From: Lysobacteraceae bacterium NML91-0213
Lineage (GTDB): Bacteria > Pseudomonadota > Gammaproteobacteria > Xanthomonadales > Xanthomonadaceae
NCBI GenBank assembly: GCA_002798175.1
Contig: NWQL01000001.1
Coordinates: forward strand, 546,408 to 609,549
DNA: 63,142 nucleotides
Direction of reading: 5' to 3'
The notes below the pieces were generated by a model. That model had not been told where the DNA came from, ran no database searches, and saw only the letters and a list, made by a program, of their open reading frames with translations. Made by a program: the position numbers and the translations under genes. The first letter of the stretch is position 1. Each line of letters opens with the position of its first letter. Of the stretch, positions 38,304-45,875 are shown one piece after another.

Positions 38304-38343
38304 TTCCTGCCGTCCTGACCCCGGCACCTCCACAGGAACCGCG

Positions 38344-39090
38344 ATGATCAACATCGACCTGGCCGTCATCGGTGGCACCGGCCTCTACCGGATCGCCGAA
38401 CTCGACAACGTCGACACCCACCAGCCACCGACGCGCTATGGCGCGCTGTCGGGGCCGGTGCGCGTCGGCACGCTGGAAGGCCTGCGCGTCGCGTTTCTGG
38501 CCCGCCATGGCGAGGGCCATTCGGTGCCGCCGCACCGCATCAACTACCGCGCCAATCTTGCCGCGCTGCAGGCCCTCGGCGCGCGCCGGGTGATCGCGCT
38601 CAATACCGTGGGCGGCATCACCGAACGCTTCGGGCCACGCGTGCTGGCCTGCCCGGACCAGCTGATCGACTACACCTGGGGGCGGACGTCCACGTTCTGC
38701 GAGGAAGAGGGCACCGACGTCCTGCACGTCGATTTCGGCGAGCCGTATACCCCGTCCCTGCGTGCGCAGCTGCTTCAGGCCGCGCGCGCGGCCGGGGTCG
38801 ATGTCGTCGATGGCGGCTGCTACGGCGCGACCCAGGGTCCGCGGCTGGAGACCAGGGCCGAGATCGCCCGGCTGCGCCGCGACGGCTGCGACCTGGTCGG
38901 CATGACCGGCATGCCCGAAGCGGGACTGGCGCGCGAGCTCGGGCTGGAATACGCCTGCCTGGCGATCGTCGCCAACTGGGCGGCAGGCTGCGCGGATGCG
39001 GACGAGATCACGTTCCAGGAGGTGCTGGACAATGTCGCCGCGGTCTCCGCGTCCATACCCGCCATCCTGCGTCGCTTCCTGACGTCCTGA
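38344..39090 (+). CDS. S-methyl-5'-thioinosine phosphorylase (MTAP/PNP family)
   Basis: A 248-residue nucleoside phosphorylase starting [20 protein letters not shown]. It has the phosphate and sugar site [19 protein letters not shown] and the specificity region [18 protein letters not shown]. The position after nagZ and hpt matches the Pseudomonas aeruginosa PA3004-type enzyme, which acts on methylthioinosine rather than methylthioadenosine. Substrate choice is inferred from context. CACAGGAAC is the ribosome site. Confidence 0.85.
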   Translation: MINIDLAVIGGTGLYRIAELDNVDTHQPPTRYGALSGPVRVGTLEGLRVAFLARHGEGHSVPPHRINYRANLAALQALGARRVIALNTVGGITERFGPRVLACPDQLIDYTWGRTSTFCEEEGTDVLHVDFGEPYTPSLRAQLLQAARAAGVDVVDGGCYGATQGPRLETRAEIARLRRDGCDLVGMTGMPEAGLARELGLEYACLAIVANWAAGCADADEITFQEVLDNVAAVSASIPAILRRFLTS

Positions 39091-39092
39091 GA

Positions 39093-39122
39093 TTGCAAAC
39101 CGCGACCGTTTGCTTCGATACT
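39093..39122 (+). promoter_or_regulatory. candidate promoter of the first cold-shock gene
   Basis: TTGCAA (39093-39098) and GATACT (39117-39122) are 18 nt apart, beginning right after the stop of the phosphorylase gene. The transcript would have a leader of about 50 nt. Confidence 0.6.
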
Positions 39123-39178
39123 CGGCCCCGTGCGCCGATTGGCGTGCGCTATCGAATCCAGACGAAGGTGGAAGGGTT

Positions 39179-39385
39179 ATGCAATACGGCACAGTGAAGT
39201 GGTTCAACGACGCCAAGGGTTTCGGCTTCATCGCGCCCGAGGACGGCGGGTCGGACGTATTCGTCCATTATTCGGCCATCGATTCGAAGGGCTTCCGCAG
39301 CCTGCAGGAAGGCCAGCGCGTGAGCTACGAAGTGACCCAGGGCCCGAAGGGCGCGCAGGCGACGGGTGTGGCGCCGGTCGCGTGA
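39179..39385 (+). CDS. cold-shock protein (CspA family), copy 1
   Basis: A 68-residue OB-fold nucleic-acid chaperone. It has RNP1 KGFGFI and RNP2 DVFVHY, and starts [23 protein letters not shown] 6 nt upstream is the ribosome site. A strong intrinsic terminator follows, so it is monocistronic. A paralogue lies at 43600-43809; it may be constitutive or cold-induced, and no E. coli-type cold box was recognised. Confidence 0.96.
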   Translation: MQYGTVKWFNDAKGFGFIAPEDGGSDVFVHYSAIDSKGFRSLQEGQRVSYEVTQGPKGAQATGVAPVA

Positions 39386-39409
39386 GCCACGGACCACGGT
39401 GACCTTGAT

Positions 39410-39434
39410 GCCCCGCCCAGTGCGGGGCTTTTTT
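39410..39434 (+). terminator. intrinsic terminator of the first cold-shock gene
   Basis: GCCCCGC (39410-39416), loop CCAGT, GCGGGGC (39422-39428), then six T. A canonical rho-independent terminator 24 nt after the stop codon. Confidence 0.9.
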
Positions 39435-39542
39435 GTGGTTCTGCTCCCGCCTGCGGGGGATGCCGTACGGATGAAGTGCCTCCGTACGTGCGGCGCCGCC
39501 GATTGCGACCTGAGCTCCGACCAGGCGGGGACGGCTAACCGG

Positions 39543-39638
39543 TCAGGTGGCTGCGGCGAAGGCTCGCAGCCAAGACACACCGAGGCGTTCCTTGATCTTC
39601 TCCATGCGGCGGTAGTGGTGGACGCAAAGCGTGAATGC
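39543..39638 (-). pseudogene. coding-like remnant, minus strand
   Basis: The last ~31 codons of a minus-strand frame read AFTLCVHHYRRMEKIKER and then LGVSWLRAFAAAT before a TGA at 39543. The segment looks protein-like, but the codons upstream become low-complexity and run into the inverted repeat, so no intact gene is present. The family was not identified. Confidence 0.35.
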
Positions 39639-39681
39639 CCGGTGCGGGGTCCTGCGAGGTGCCTCGTTTGGCGCCGCGCCG

Positions 39682-39800
39682 CTCGTCGCGCGCACCGGGG
39701 GGTGTGCTCCCCCGGCCGGAGTCCGCATCCAGCTACCACGGCCGGCCGCCGGCCAGCCATGGCCGGCTGGGAGCACACCCCCCGGTGCACGCGACGGGCC
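39682..39800. repeat. large inverted repeat, 31-bp arms
   Basis: The arms 39682-39712 and 39770-39800 pair over 31 positions with one mismatch and one G-T pair; 20 bp (39693-39712 with 39770-39789) are perfect, including a G6/C6 block. The 57-nt loop is GC-rich and partly self-complementary. It is unlike a terminator in size and position. Possible readings are a MITE-like or transposon-derived element, or a structured RNA. Confidence 0.8.
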
Positions 39801-39978
39801 CAGGCATTCGCCGGCTTCGGCACGGACATCAAGAGCGGCTGCGCGCCGCCGGCCGGCCACGATCCGGCTCTGGCTTTTGTTCGGGGCATCCGGGATATGA
39901 GGTTCCATGTCCGGATGGAGCTCCCCCGATCGGGAGGAGAACCTTTATGTTCCCGTCAACGCCGACATGGAGGCTGCC

Positions 39979-41604
39979 ATGAATGCCGAGGCCTGGAACC
40001 AGCCGCCGGAGTTCGCGCCACGCGATCTGTGGCAGGACGACGTTGCCCTGCGTGAAGCGCTCCCGCGCGAGGGCGGCGGTGGATGGGAGGCGGCCGTGGC
40101 ACGCTACGGCGCGCTGGCCGGTGGCCGTCTGTACGCGCTCGGTTTCGACGCCAATCGCGACCGCCCGCGCCTGCGCACGCACGACCGCTTCGGCGAGCGC
40201 ATCGACCGGGTCGAGTTCCACCCGCATTACCACGCACTGATGGAGGCGGCGATCGGCCATGGCGTGGCCGGGCTGTCCTGGCGCGAACCCGCCCCTGGCG
40301 TGCATGTCGCGCGCGCGGCGCTGAGCTACCTGCATCACCAGGCCGAAGCCGGCACCAGCTGCCCGTTGACGATGACCCATGCCGCGGTGCCGGTGCTGGC
40401 GCGCGAGCCGCGGTTGCAGGCATGGGTGGATGGCATCCGCGCCTGCGCGTACGACCCCGACGACGTGCCCGCCGCGCGCAAGCGCGGGCTCACCGTCGGC
40501 ATGGGCATGACCGAACGCCAGGGCGGCAGCGACGTGCGCAGCAACCGCACCCGCGCGCTGCCGCTGCAGGCCGAGGGCGAATACCTGCTGCAGGGCCACA
40601 AGTGGTTCTTCTCGGCGCCGATGTCGGATGGCTTCCTGGTGCTGGCGCAGGCGCCCGGCGGACTGGGCTGCTTCCTGCTGCCACGCTGGCGACCGGATGG
40701 CATCCGCAACGCGTTCCGCCTGGTGCGGCTCAAGGACAAGCTCGGAGACTGGGCCAACGCCTCCAGCGAGGTGGAGTTCGACGATGCCTGGGCGCTGCGT
40801 ATCGGCGACGAAGGACGCGGCGTGGCGACCATCCTGGAAATGGTCATGCTGACGCGGCTGGACTGCATGCTGGGCGCGGCGGCGCAGATGCGCATGGCGG
40901 TGGCGCATGCGCTGCATCACGCTCGCCACCGGCACGCCTTCGGGCGTGCGCTCGTCGGGCAGCCGCTAATGCGCAACGTGCTGGCCGACCTGGTGCTGGA
41001 GAGCGAGGCCGCACTGGGGCTGGCGTTGCGGGTGGCGCGTGCCGTCGATGCCGCCCCGCGCGACGCCGGCGAGGCCGCGTTCGCACGCATTGCCACCGCG
41101 ATCGGCAAGTACTGGATCTGCCGGCGTGCGCCGTCGGTGGTCAACGAGGCGCAGGAATGCCTGGGCGGCGCGGGCTATATCGAGGAATCGATCCTGCCGC
41201 GGCTGTACCGGCAGGCGCCGCTGAATTCGATCTGGGAAGGCAGCGGCAACGTGCAATGCCTCGACGTGCTGCGCGCACTGTCGCGCGAGCCGGCGTCGGG
41301 CCGCGCGCTGCGCGTGGAGTTGCAGGCCGCCGCGGGGTGCGACAACGACTACGACGCTTCGCTGGCCGCGCTTGTCGCGGTGCTCGATGCGGCCAACGAT
41401 CCCGCCGCGCGCGAGTTCACCGCACGCGGTCTGGTCGAACGCCTGGGGCTGCAGCTGCAGGCGGCGGTGCTGCTGCGCGCGGGCAATCCGCTCGCCGGCC
41501 TGTTCTGCCGCAGCCGACTGGCGGGCGACCACGGTCTTGCCTTGGGCACCCTGCCAGCGGATGCCGGCACCGATGCCGCGATCGGGCGCGCCCTGCCGGA
41601 ATGA
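39979..41604 (+). CDS. aidB: AidB-like acyl-CoA dehydrogenase
   Basis: A 541-residue flavoprotein, the same length as E. coli AidB. Diagnostic segments are GLTVGMGMTERQGGSDVRSN, YLLQGHKWFFSAPMSD, RLVRLKDKLGDWANASSEVE and APLNSIWEGSGNVQCLDVLR. AidB binds DNA and is part of the adaptive response to alkylation in E. coli, with weak isovaleryl-CoA dehydrogenase activity. The start MNAEAWNQPP has GGAGG 7 nt upstream and is preferred over an ATG 72 nt earlier. No ada or alkB gene is adjacent. Confidence 0.92.
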   Translation: MNAEAWNQPPEFAPRDLWQDDVALREALPREGGGGWEAAVARYGALAGGRLYALGFDANRDRPRLRTHDRFGERIDRVEFHPHYHALMEAAIGHGVAGLSWREPAPGVHVARAALSYLHHQAEAGTSCPLTMTHAAVPVLAREPRLQAWVDGIRACAYDPDDVPAARKRGLTVGMGMTERQGGSDVRSNRTRALPLQAEGEYLLQGHKWFFSAPMSDGFLVLAQAPGGLGCFLLPRWRPDGIRNAFRLVRLKDKLGDWANASSEVEFDDAWALRIGDEGRGVATILEMVMLTRLDCMLGAAAQMRMAVAHALHHARHRHAFGRALVGQPLMRNVLADLVLESEAALGLALRVARAVDAAPRDAGEAAFARIATAIGKYWICRRAPSVVNEAQECLGGAGYIEESILPRLYRQAPLNSIWEGSGNVQCLDVLRALSREPASGRALRVELQAAAGCDNDYDASLAALVAVLDAANDPAAREFTARGLVERLGLQLQAAVLLRAGNPLAGLFCRSRLAGDHGLALGTLPADAGTDAAIGRALPE

Positions 41605-41626
41605 GGCGCGTCGATCGCGGGGGGCG

Positions 41627-42772
41627 TTACAGCCAGTCCTGCAGCGAGATGCCGAGGCCGATATAGGTGGCCTTGTGGTTGTAGTCGATCAGGCTCTCGC
41701 CGTAGCCGTGGAACACCTGCAGGTGGCCGCGGAAATTGCGGAAGGTGGGGTGGATCGGGAAGCCCCAGTCGAACTGCAGCGCGCCGCGCGACTCGTCGCC
41801 GCCGCGCAATGAATGGCGGCCCATCATCGTGAAGCGGTGGTCGCCGCGGACATGCATGAGGGTGACGTCGCCGCGGCCCATGTAGTCGGCGATATCGGGG
41901 TTGTCGTCGTCGCTGCCGTCCTTCAGGTGCACCCAGGGCCGCGCCACCAGCGCCCAGTTCTCGCGGTCGAAGCCGAAATTGAACATCAAGCGGTTCCAGC
42001 TGCGCGAGAGCGGATCGCCGCGGCCGTTGGACTGGTGGTTGATGCCGATCGCGCTCATCCGGCCACTCCAGCCACCCGGCAGGCTGTAGCCGTTGCGGAA
42101 CACCAGCAGCACTTCGGGTTCGTAGTTGGTCTCGCGGAACGGGCGTGATTCGTCGCCGTTGTAGGTCTGCCAGCGCGAGCTCTGGGTATAGCCCATCCAG
42201 ATGTCGCCGTTGTCGCCGAACAGGTTCTCCACCGCCTTGGTCTTGAAGCTGATCTGGAACTTGGTTTCCAGGCTGTCGAGCGACTGCGGCCCGGTCACCG
42301 TGTTGTCGGGGTTGGGCGACGACGGCGTGTCGTTGACGTCGCTGGTCCAGAACGCGGGCAGCAGGTACAGCGGCTTGTACACGCGGAAGTTGAACAGGCC
42401 GAGCTTGGAGTCCCTGGCGAGTTCCCAGCGGCTGTCGAGCAGCGAACCCTTGCCGACGTTGGCGATGGCGTCGACCTGGCGGTTGTCGGCCTCCACCTGG
42501 AACATCGAGCCGCCGAGAGTGATCGCATCGAGCACCTCCGGCTGCGCCGCCACGTCGGCGCGTGCCTGTGCGGCCGCGGCATCGGCCGCCTCGGGGCCGG
42601 GCTGGCTGCGACGTGCCGTATTGTCGTAGCACTGCAGCCGCTGGGCATCGTTCTCCAGCCCCACGCATGCGGAAATGTCGAGGGGATGCTGCACCTGCTG
42701 GGCAATGGCGTCGCTGGCGAAGCAGAGGGCAAGGCCGGTGGCAAGTACGCGCGGCGCGGGGAGTCTGGGCAT
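41627..42772 (-). CDS. pldA: outer-membrane phospholipase A1
   Basis: A 381-residue outer-membrane enzyme. It has a signal peptide (MPRLPAPRVLATGLALCF, cleaved near ASDAIA-QQ), a Xanthomonas-type N-terminal insert with two Cys (DISACVGL and RLQCYDN), and the beta-barrel phospholipase with the catalytic motif INHQSNGRGDPLSRSWNR: His246, Ser248 and Asn260. Supporting motifs are MGYTQSSRWQ and NYEPEVLL. The start is placed at the Met opening the signal peptide; a longer frame adds 22 residues. It converges with aidB. Confidence 0.92.
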   Translation of the reverse strand: MPRLPAPRVLATGLALCFASDAIAQQVQHPLDISACVGLENDAQRLQCYDNTARRSQPGPEAADAAAAQARADVAAQPEVLDAITLGGSMFQVEADNRQVDAIANVGKGSLLDSRWELARDSKLGLFNFRVYKPLYLLPAFWTSDVNDTPSSPNPDNTVTGPQSLDSLETKFQISFKTKAVENLFGDNGDIWMGYTQSSRWQTYNGDESRPFRETNYEPEVLLVFRNGYSLPGGWSGRMSAIGINHQSNGRGDPLSRSWNRLMFNFGFDRENWALVARPWVHLKDGSDDDNPDIADYMGRGDVTLMHVRGDHRFTMMGRHSLRGGDESRGALQFDWGFPIHPTFRNFRGHLQVFHGYGESLIDYNHKATYIGLGISLQDWL

Positions 42773-42822
42773 GGAGGCTCGGATGTGGGGTGCAGCGGAG
42801 GATTGAATGACGCCGCCTGTGG

Positions 42823-43329
42823 TCAGCGTGTGGTCCACCAGGACAGCGCGAAGACGCCGATCATTGCGAAGGCCAGCATCAGTTTCAATGCGACGGCGAC
42901 GACCACGCCGACCCAGGTGCCCACGCCGACCCGGGTGGCAGCGCCGAGGTCACTCGCGCCGATCCGGCGCCGGTGCCAGAGCTCGCCTGCCATCGCCCCG
43001 GCGAACGGGCCGACGAAGATGCCCGGAATGCCGAAGAAGATGCCCACGAAGGTGCCGACCACCGCACCGGCCAGCGCCTTGCGGCTGGCGCCCACGCGCT
43101 TCGCGCCCATCGCCGTGGCCCAGAAGTCGACCAGCAGCGACAGCACCGTGAGCAGCGCGAGCAGGCCCAGTGTCAGCCCGCCGACGTGGACGAAGCCGTC
43201 GGCCCAGGCGGCCAGCAGCATGCCGGCGAATATGAGCGGGATGCCGGGAATCGCCGGCAGCACGGTGCCCACCAGGCCGATCACGACGAGCAGGATGGCG
43301 AGGGCATGGAACAGCGGTTCGGTCTGCAT
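42823..43329 (-). CDS. DUF456 domain-containing membrane protein
   Basis: A 168-residue hydrophobic protein with about four to five membrane helices (from MQTEPLFHALAILLVVIGLV). It has the family's glycine-rich loops GTVLPAIPGIPLIFAGMLLA and GIFFGIPGIFVGPFAGAMAG. DUF456 has no established function. It is 50 nt upstream of pldA on the same strand, so co-transcription is possible. Confidence 0.88.
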   Translation of the reverse strand: MQTEPLFHALAILLVVIGLVGTVLPAIPGIPLIFAGMLLAAWADGFVHVGGLTLGLLALLTVLSLLVDFWATAMGAKRVGASRKALAGAVVGTFVGIFFGIPGIFVGPFAGAMAGELWHRRRIGASDLGAATRVGVGTWVGVVVAVALKLMLAFAMIGVFALSWWTTR

Positions 43330-43599
43330 GGCACGTCCGGATTGGAAGGGTTGGAGGCCGCGGTGGGGCCCGCGAGAACGGATTGCATTCTCCCTGAACC
43401 CGCGATAAGTTGGCCGCGCTGTGTTTGTCAAGGTCACCGTGAAACGTGGCCCGGATGCAGTCGATTCGTGTTGGATGCACCCGCGTGGTTCCACCGGTCC
43501 GCTACATCGAACGCTCTGCGCTTCCCCCTTGCAACCAGCCGCCGGCGACGGCGTACCCATCAATGAGGTCCAGGCAGTCCGTTCGAGGGAGCAAGCGCA
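43330..43599. other. divergent intergenic region
   Basis: 270 nt between DUF456 (minus) and the second cold-shock gene (plus). TTGCAA at 43529-43534 resembles the -35 of the other cold-shock gene, but the matching -10 (around GTACCCAT) is weak. No gene was seen. Confidence 0.4.
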
Positions 43600-43809
43600 A
43601 TGTCAGATCGTGAAACGGGTACCGTGAAGTGGTTCAACGACGCCAAGGGGTTCGGATTCATCAGCCGTGAGAGCGGCGAGGACGTGTTCGTGCACTTCCG
43701 CGCGATCCAGATGCAGGGGTTCAAGAGCCTCAAGGAAGGCCAGCGGGTGAGCTTCACCGTGGTCCAGGGCCAGAAGGGCCTGCAGGCGGACGCGGTGCAG
43801 GAAGCCTGA
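43600..43809 (+). CDS. cold-shock protein (CspA family), copy 2
   Basis: A 69-residue OB-fold protein starting [20 protein letters not shown], with RNP1 KGFGFI and RNP2 DVFVHF. It differs from copy 1 mainly at the N-terminus and in the loop [20 protein letters not shown] ribosome site lies upstream and a strong terminator downstream, so it is monocistronic. Confidence 0.96.
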   Translation: MSDRETGTVKWFNDAKGFGFISRESGEDVFVHFRAIQMQGFKSLKEGQRVSFTVVQGQKGLQADAVQEA

Positions 43810-43830
43810 TCCGCAAACCCGCTCGACAAG

Positions 43831-43857
43831 AAAACCCGGCCATCGGCCGGGTTTTTT
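43831..43857. terminator. bidirectional terminator
   Basis: AAAACCCGGCC, loop ATC, GGCCGGGTTTTTT. The A-run on the left and T-run on the right suit both the cold-shock gene and the convergent lipoprotein gene ending at 43875. Confidence 0.9.
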
Positions 43858-43874
43858 CTTGCAGGATGGGTGGC

Positions 43875-44348
43875 TTACAGCGCCCAGGCACGTCCGTCGC
43901 GGACCTGCACCGGGGAGCCTTCGCGCAGGCCGCTGACGTCCTCCTGCACCATGACCACGGTGCGGCCATCGTTGAGGCGCACGTGCACGTCGTAGTAGTT
44001 GCCACTGCCGGTCCGGTTCTGGATCGCGTTGCCGGCGACGGCGCCTGCCACCGCGCCCGCGCCGGTGGCGACATTGCGGCGGCCGTCGCTGTCGGTGTTG
44101 CGTCGCGCGATCTCGCGCCCGGCCGCTGCGCCGACGATGCCGCCGATCAGCGGGCCGGCGACGTTCGGGCTGCTGTCGGGGCGGCGCTCGATGCGCGTCA
44201 CCGTGCCGCAGTCGCGGCAGTTGGCGCTGTTGTAGCCGCCGTAGCCGCTGCCGGAACCGTAGCCCGAGCCGTAGCCGGGGGAGGTGGCGCAACCGGCCAG
44301 GGCCAGGGCGGCCGCTGCGGCGGTGGTAAGGAGCAACGGGGTCTTCAT
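43875..44348 (-). CDS. glycine-zipper lipoprotein (SlyB-like)
   Basis: A 157-residue lipoprotein. The signal MKTPLLLTTAAAAALALAGC has lipobox Cys20. A Gly/Tyr/Ser-rich stretch follows, then CRDCGTVTRIERR and the glycine zipper (VAGPLIGGIVGAAAGREIA and GAGAVAGAVAGNAIQNRTG), and a C-terminal beta domain (YYDVHVRLNDGRTVVMVQED). Members sit in the outer membrane and affect envelope stability. An SD-like AGAGATG precedes the start. Confidence 0.85.
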   Translation of the reverse strand: MKTPLLLTTAAAAALALAGCATSPGYGSGYGSGSGYGGYNSANCRDCGTVTRIERRPDSSPNVAGPLIGGIVGAAAGREIARRNTDSDGRRNVATGAGAVAGAVAGNAIQNRTGSGNYYDVHVRLNDGRTVVMVQEDVSGLREGSPVQVRDGRAWAL

Positions 44349-44414
44349 GGCATCTCTCCGCTTCGGATGGTGATGCGCGACAGGGCGCGCACGCAGCGAA
44401 AGTAGGAGCGTCGC

Positions 44415-44483
44415 CGTGAACAGGCCGACAACCCGGCCGGGCGGACTGCAGGAGGGCGCTCTGCCGCCCGGGCCCGGTTCACG
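44415..44483. repeat. composite inverted repeat after the cytochrome gene
   Basis: CGTGAAC (44415-44421) pairs with GTTCACG (44477-44483), and CCGGGCGG (44437-44444) with CCGCCCGG (44464-44471). It lies between two minus-strand genes and could end the cytochrome transcript; no T tract is visible. Confidence 0.4.
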
Positions 44484-44507
44484 CGACGGTCCGTCGCGCA
44501 GCGACCG

Positions 44508-44963
44508 TCAGCCGCGGAAATCCTGGTGGCAGGCGCGGCAGGCGTTGCCGATGTCGCGCGTCGCGGTGCCAAGCGTGCCGCAGTTGATCGGCGGCGAGGC
44601 CAGGCTGGCATCGAGGGTGCGGCGCATCTGGCTGGCCGCGGTCGCGAAGCGCCTGTCGTCGCGCAGGTCGTGGAATGCGGGTTCGAGGTCGTCCGCCATC
44701 ACCCGCAACGTGCGCAGGTGGGGCAGGGTATCGGTGGCCTCGCAGCGGTTCTGCTCCACCTTGGCGCGCAGCTGGTCGAGATGCCATTGCTGTACGTGCA
44801 TGACGCTCGACGGGAAATGGTCGGCACGCGCCTGCAATGCGCGCATCAGCATCACCGTCGCCACCACGCCCATCACCAGCCCCAGCACGAACAGGAACAG
44901 ATAGCGCTGCGCGGCGGAGGCGCGCGCGGATGGCGGGCGGGGCTTCTCGGCGGGCGTGGACAT
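44508..44963 (-). CDS. membrane-anchored cytochrome c'-like protein
   Basis: A 151-residue protein with one N-terminal membrane helix (YLFLFVLGLVMGVVATVMLM, ~24-43) and a periplasmic four-helix-like domain. The C-terminus has a single heme motif CRACH (Cys142, Cys145, His146), the placement seen in class II cytochromes c (cytochrome c'). The start MSTPAEKPRPP has AAGGAG 6 nt upstream. Electron partners are unknown. It diverges from tcdA. Confidence 0.75.
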   Translation of the reverse strand: MSTPAEKPRPPSARASAAQRYLFLFVLGLVMGVVATVMLMRALQARADHFPSSVMHVQQWHLDQLRAKVEQNRCEATDTLPHLRTLRVMADDLEPAFHDLRDDRRFATAASQMRRTLDASLASPPINCGTLGTATRDIGNACRACHQDFRG

Positions 44964-45032
44964 CGCGGTCTCCTTGGCGGGCGGGCGGATCATAGTACGC
45001 ACCCCCGCGGTCGCCGCGTGGCGGGCGGCAAC

Positions 45033-45038
45033 TAGAAT
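45033..45038 (+). promoter_or_regulatory. -10-like hexamer directly before tcdA
   Basis: TAGAAT ends 7 nt before the ATG at 45046; a transcript from it would begin at or next to the start codon. The -35 region is poor. Confidence 0.45.
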
Positions 45039-45045
45039 GTCGTCC

Positions 45046-45855
45046 ATGGACAGCACCTGGACCGATCGTTTCCGCGGCATCGACCGCCTCTATGGCGACG
45101 GCGCGCTTGCCGCGCTCGCGCGCACGCACGTGGCCGTGATCGGCCTCGGAGGCGTCGGTTCGTGGACGGTGGAGGCGCTGGCGCGCAGCGGCGTGGGCAG
45201 GATGACGCTGATCGACGCCGACGATCTCTGCGTCTCCAACACCAACCGCCAGCTGCCCGCGATCGCCGGCCAGTACGGGCGCGGCAAGGCCGAGGCGATG
45301 GCCGAGCGCTGCCGGGCCATCAACCCGGCGATCGAGGTGACCGCGGTCGCCAGCTACCTGACCCCCGGCAACCTCGACCAGCTGCTCGGCCCGGGCTACG
45401 ACCTGGTGGTGGATGCGTTCGACAGCTTCCGCGCCAAGGTCGAGGCGATCGCCTGGTGCCGTCGCCGCAAGCAGCCGATCCTCACCGTCGGCTCGGCCGG
45501 TGGCCGCATCGATCCGACGCTGGTACGCATCCGCGACCTCTCGCGCACCGAGCACGACGCGATGCTCGCGCTGGTGCGCAAGAAACTGCGTGGCGAGTTC
45601 AATTTCCCCAAGGGTCCGAAGCGCTACTTCGGCGTGCCGGCGGTCTATTCCCTGGAGAACGTGCGCTATCCGCAGGCCGACGGCAGTGTCTGCGGGTTGC
45701 GGCCCAAGGTCGATGGGGAAGCCGCGCTGAAGCTCGACTGCGGGGCCGGCCTGGGCGCCGCGACCCATATCACCGGCACGTTCGCGTTCGCCGCCGCGGG
45801 CAAGGCCATCGCGATGCTGCTGGCGCGTGCCGAGAAGGCGCGCGACGTGGCCTGA
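45046..45855 (+). CDS. tcdA: tRNA threonylcarbamoyladenosine dehydratase
   Basis: A 269-residue E1-like enzyme that cyclises t6A37 of tRNA to ct6A. It has the nucleotide site VAVIGLGGVGSWTVEALARS, the NTNRQLPA segment, and the VVDAFDSFRAKV loop. The C-terminal part (KKLRGEFNFPKGPKRYFGVP) matches CsdL/TcdA rather than MoeB or ThiF. An in-frame ATG lies 9 nt upstream, but it overlaps the -10-like TAGAAT, so 45046 is preferred. Confidence 0.92.
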   Translation: MDSTWTDRFRGIDRLYGDGALAALARTHVAVIGLGGVGSWTVEALARSGVGRMTLIDADDLCVSNTNRQLPAIAGQYGRGKAEAMAERCRAINPAIEVTAVASYLTPGNLDQLLGPGYDLVVDAFDSFRAKVEAIAWCRRRKQPILTVGSAGGRIDPTLVRIRDLSRTEHDAMLALVRKKLRGEFNFPKGPKRYFGVPAVYSLENVRYPQADGSVCGLRPKVDGEAALKLDCGAGLGAATHITGTFAFAAAGKAIAMLLARAEKARDVA

Positions 45856-45875
45856 GGCCGGTCAGCCGCCTGCGG

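Larger units (their letters stand above)
39435..39978. other. gene-poor region between cold-shock and aidB genes
   Basis: About 540 nt without a convincing gene. It contains a large inverted repeat (39682-39800), a minus-strand coding-like tail ending at 39543, and a smaller inverted motif (AGGTTC...GAACCT with CTCCC/GGGAG inside, about 39900-39944) just upstream of aidB. It looks like residue of a mobile or decayed element. Confidence 0.6.

Noticed and set aside
39123..39178. RNA thermosensor or cold-box in the leader of the first cold-shock gene
   Set aside because: Leader is only ~50 nt and no recognisable cold-box or conserved fold was found by eye.
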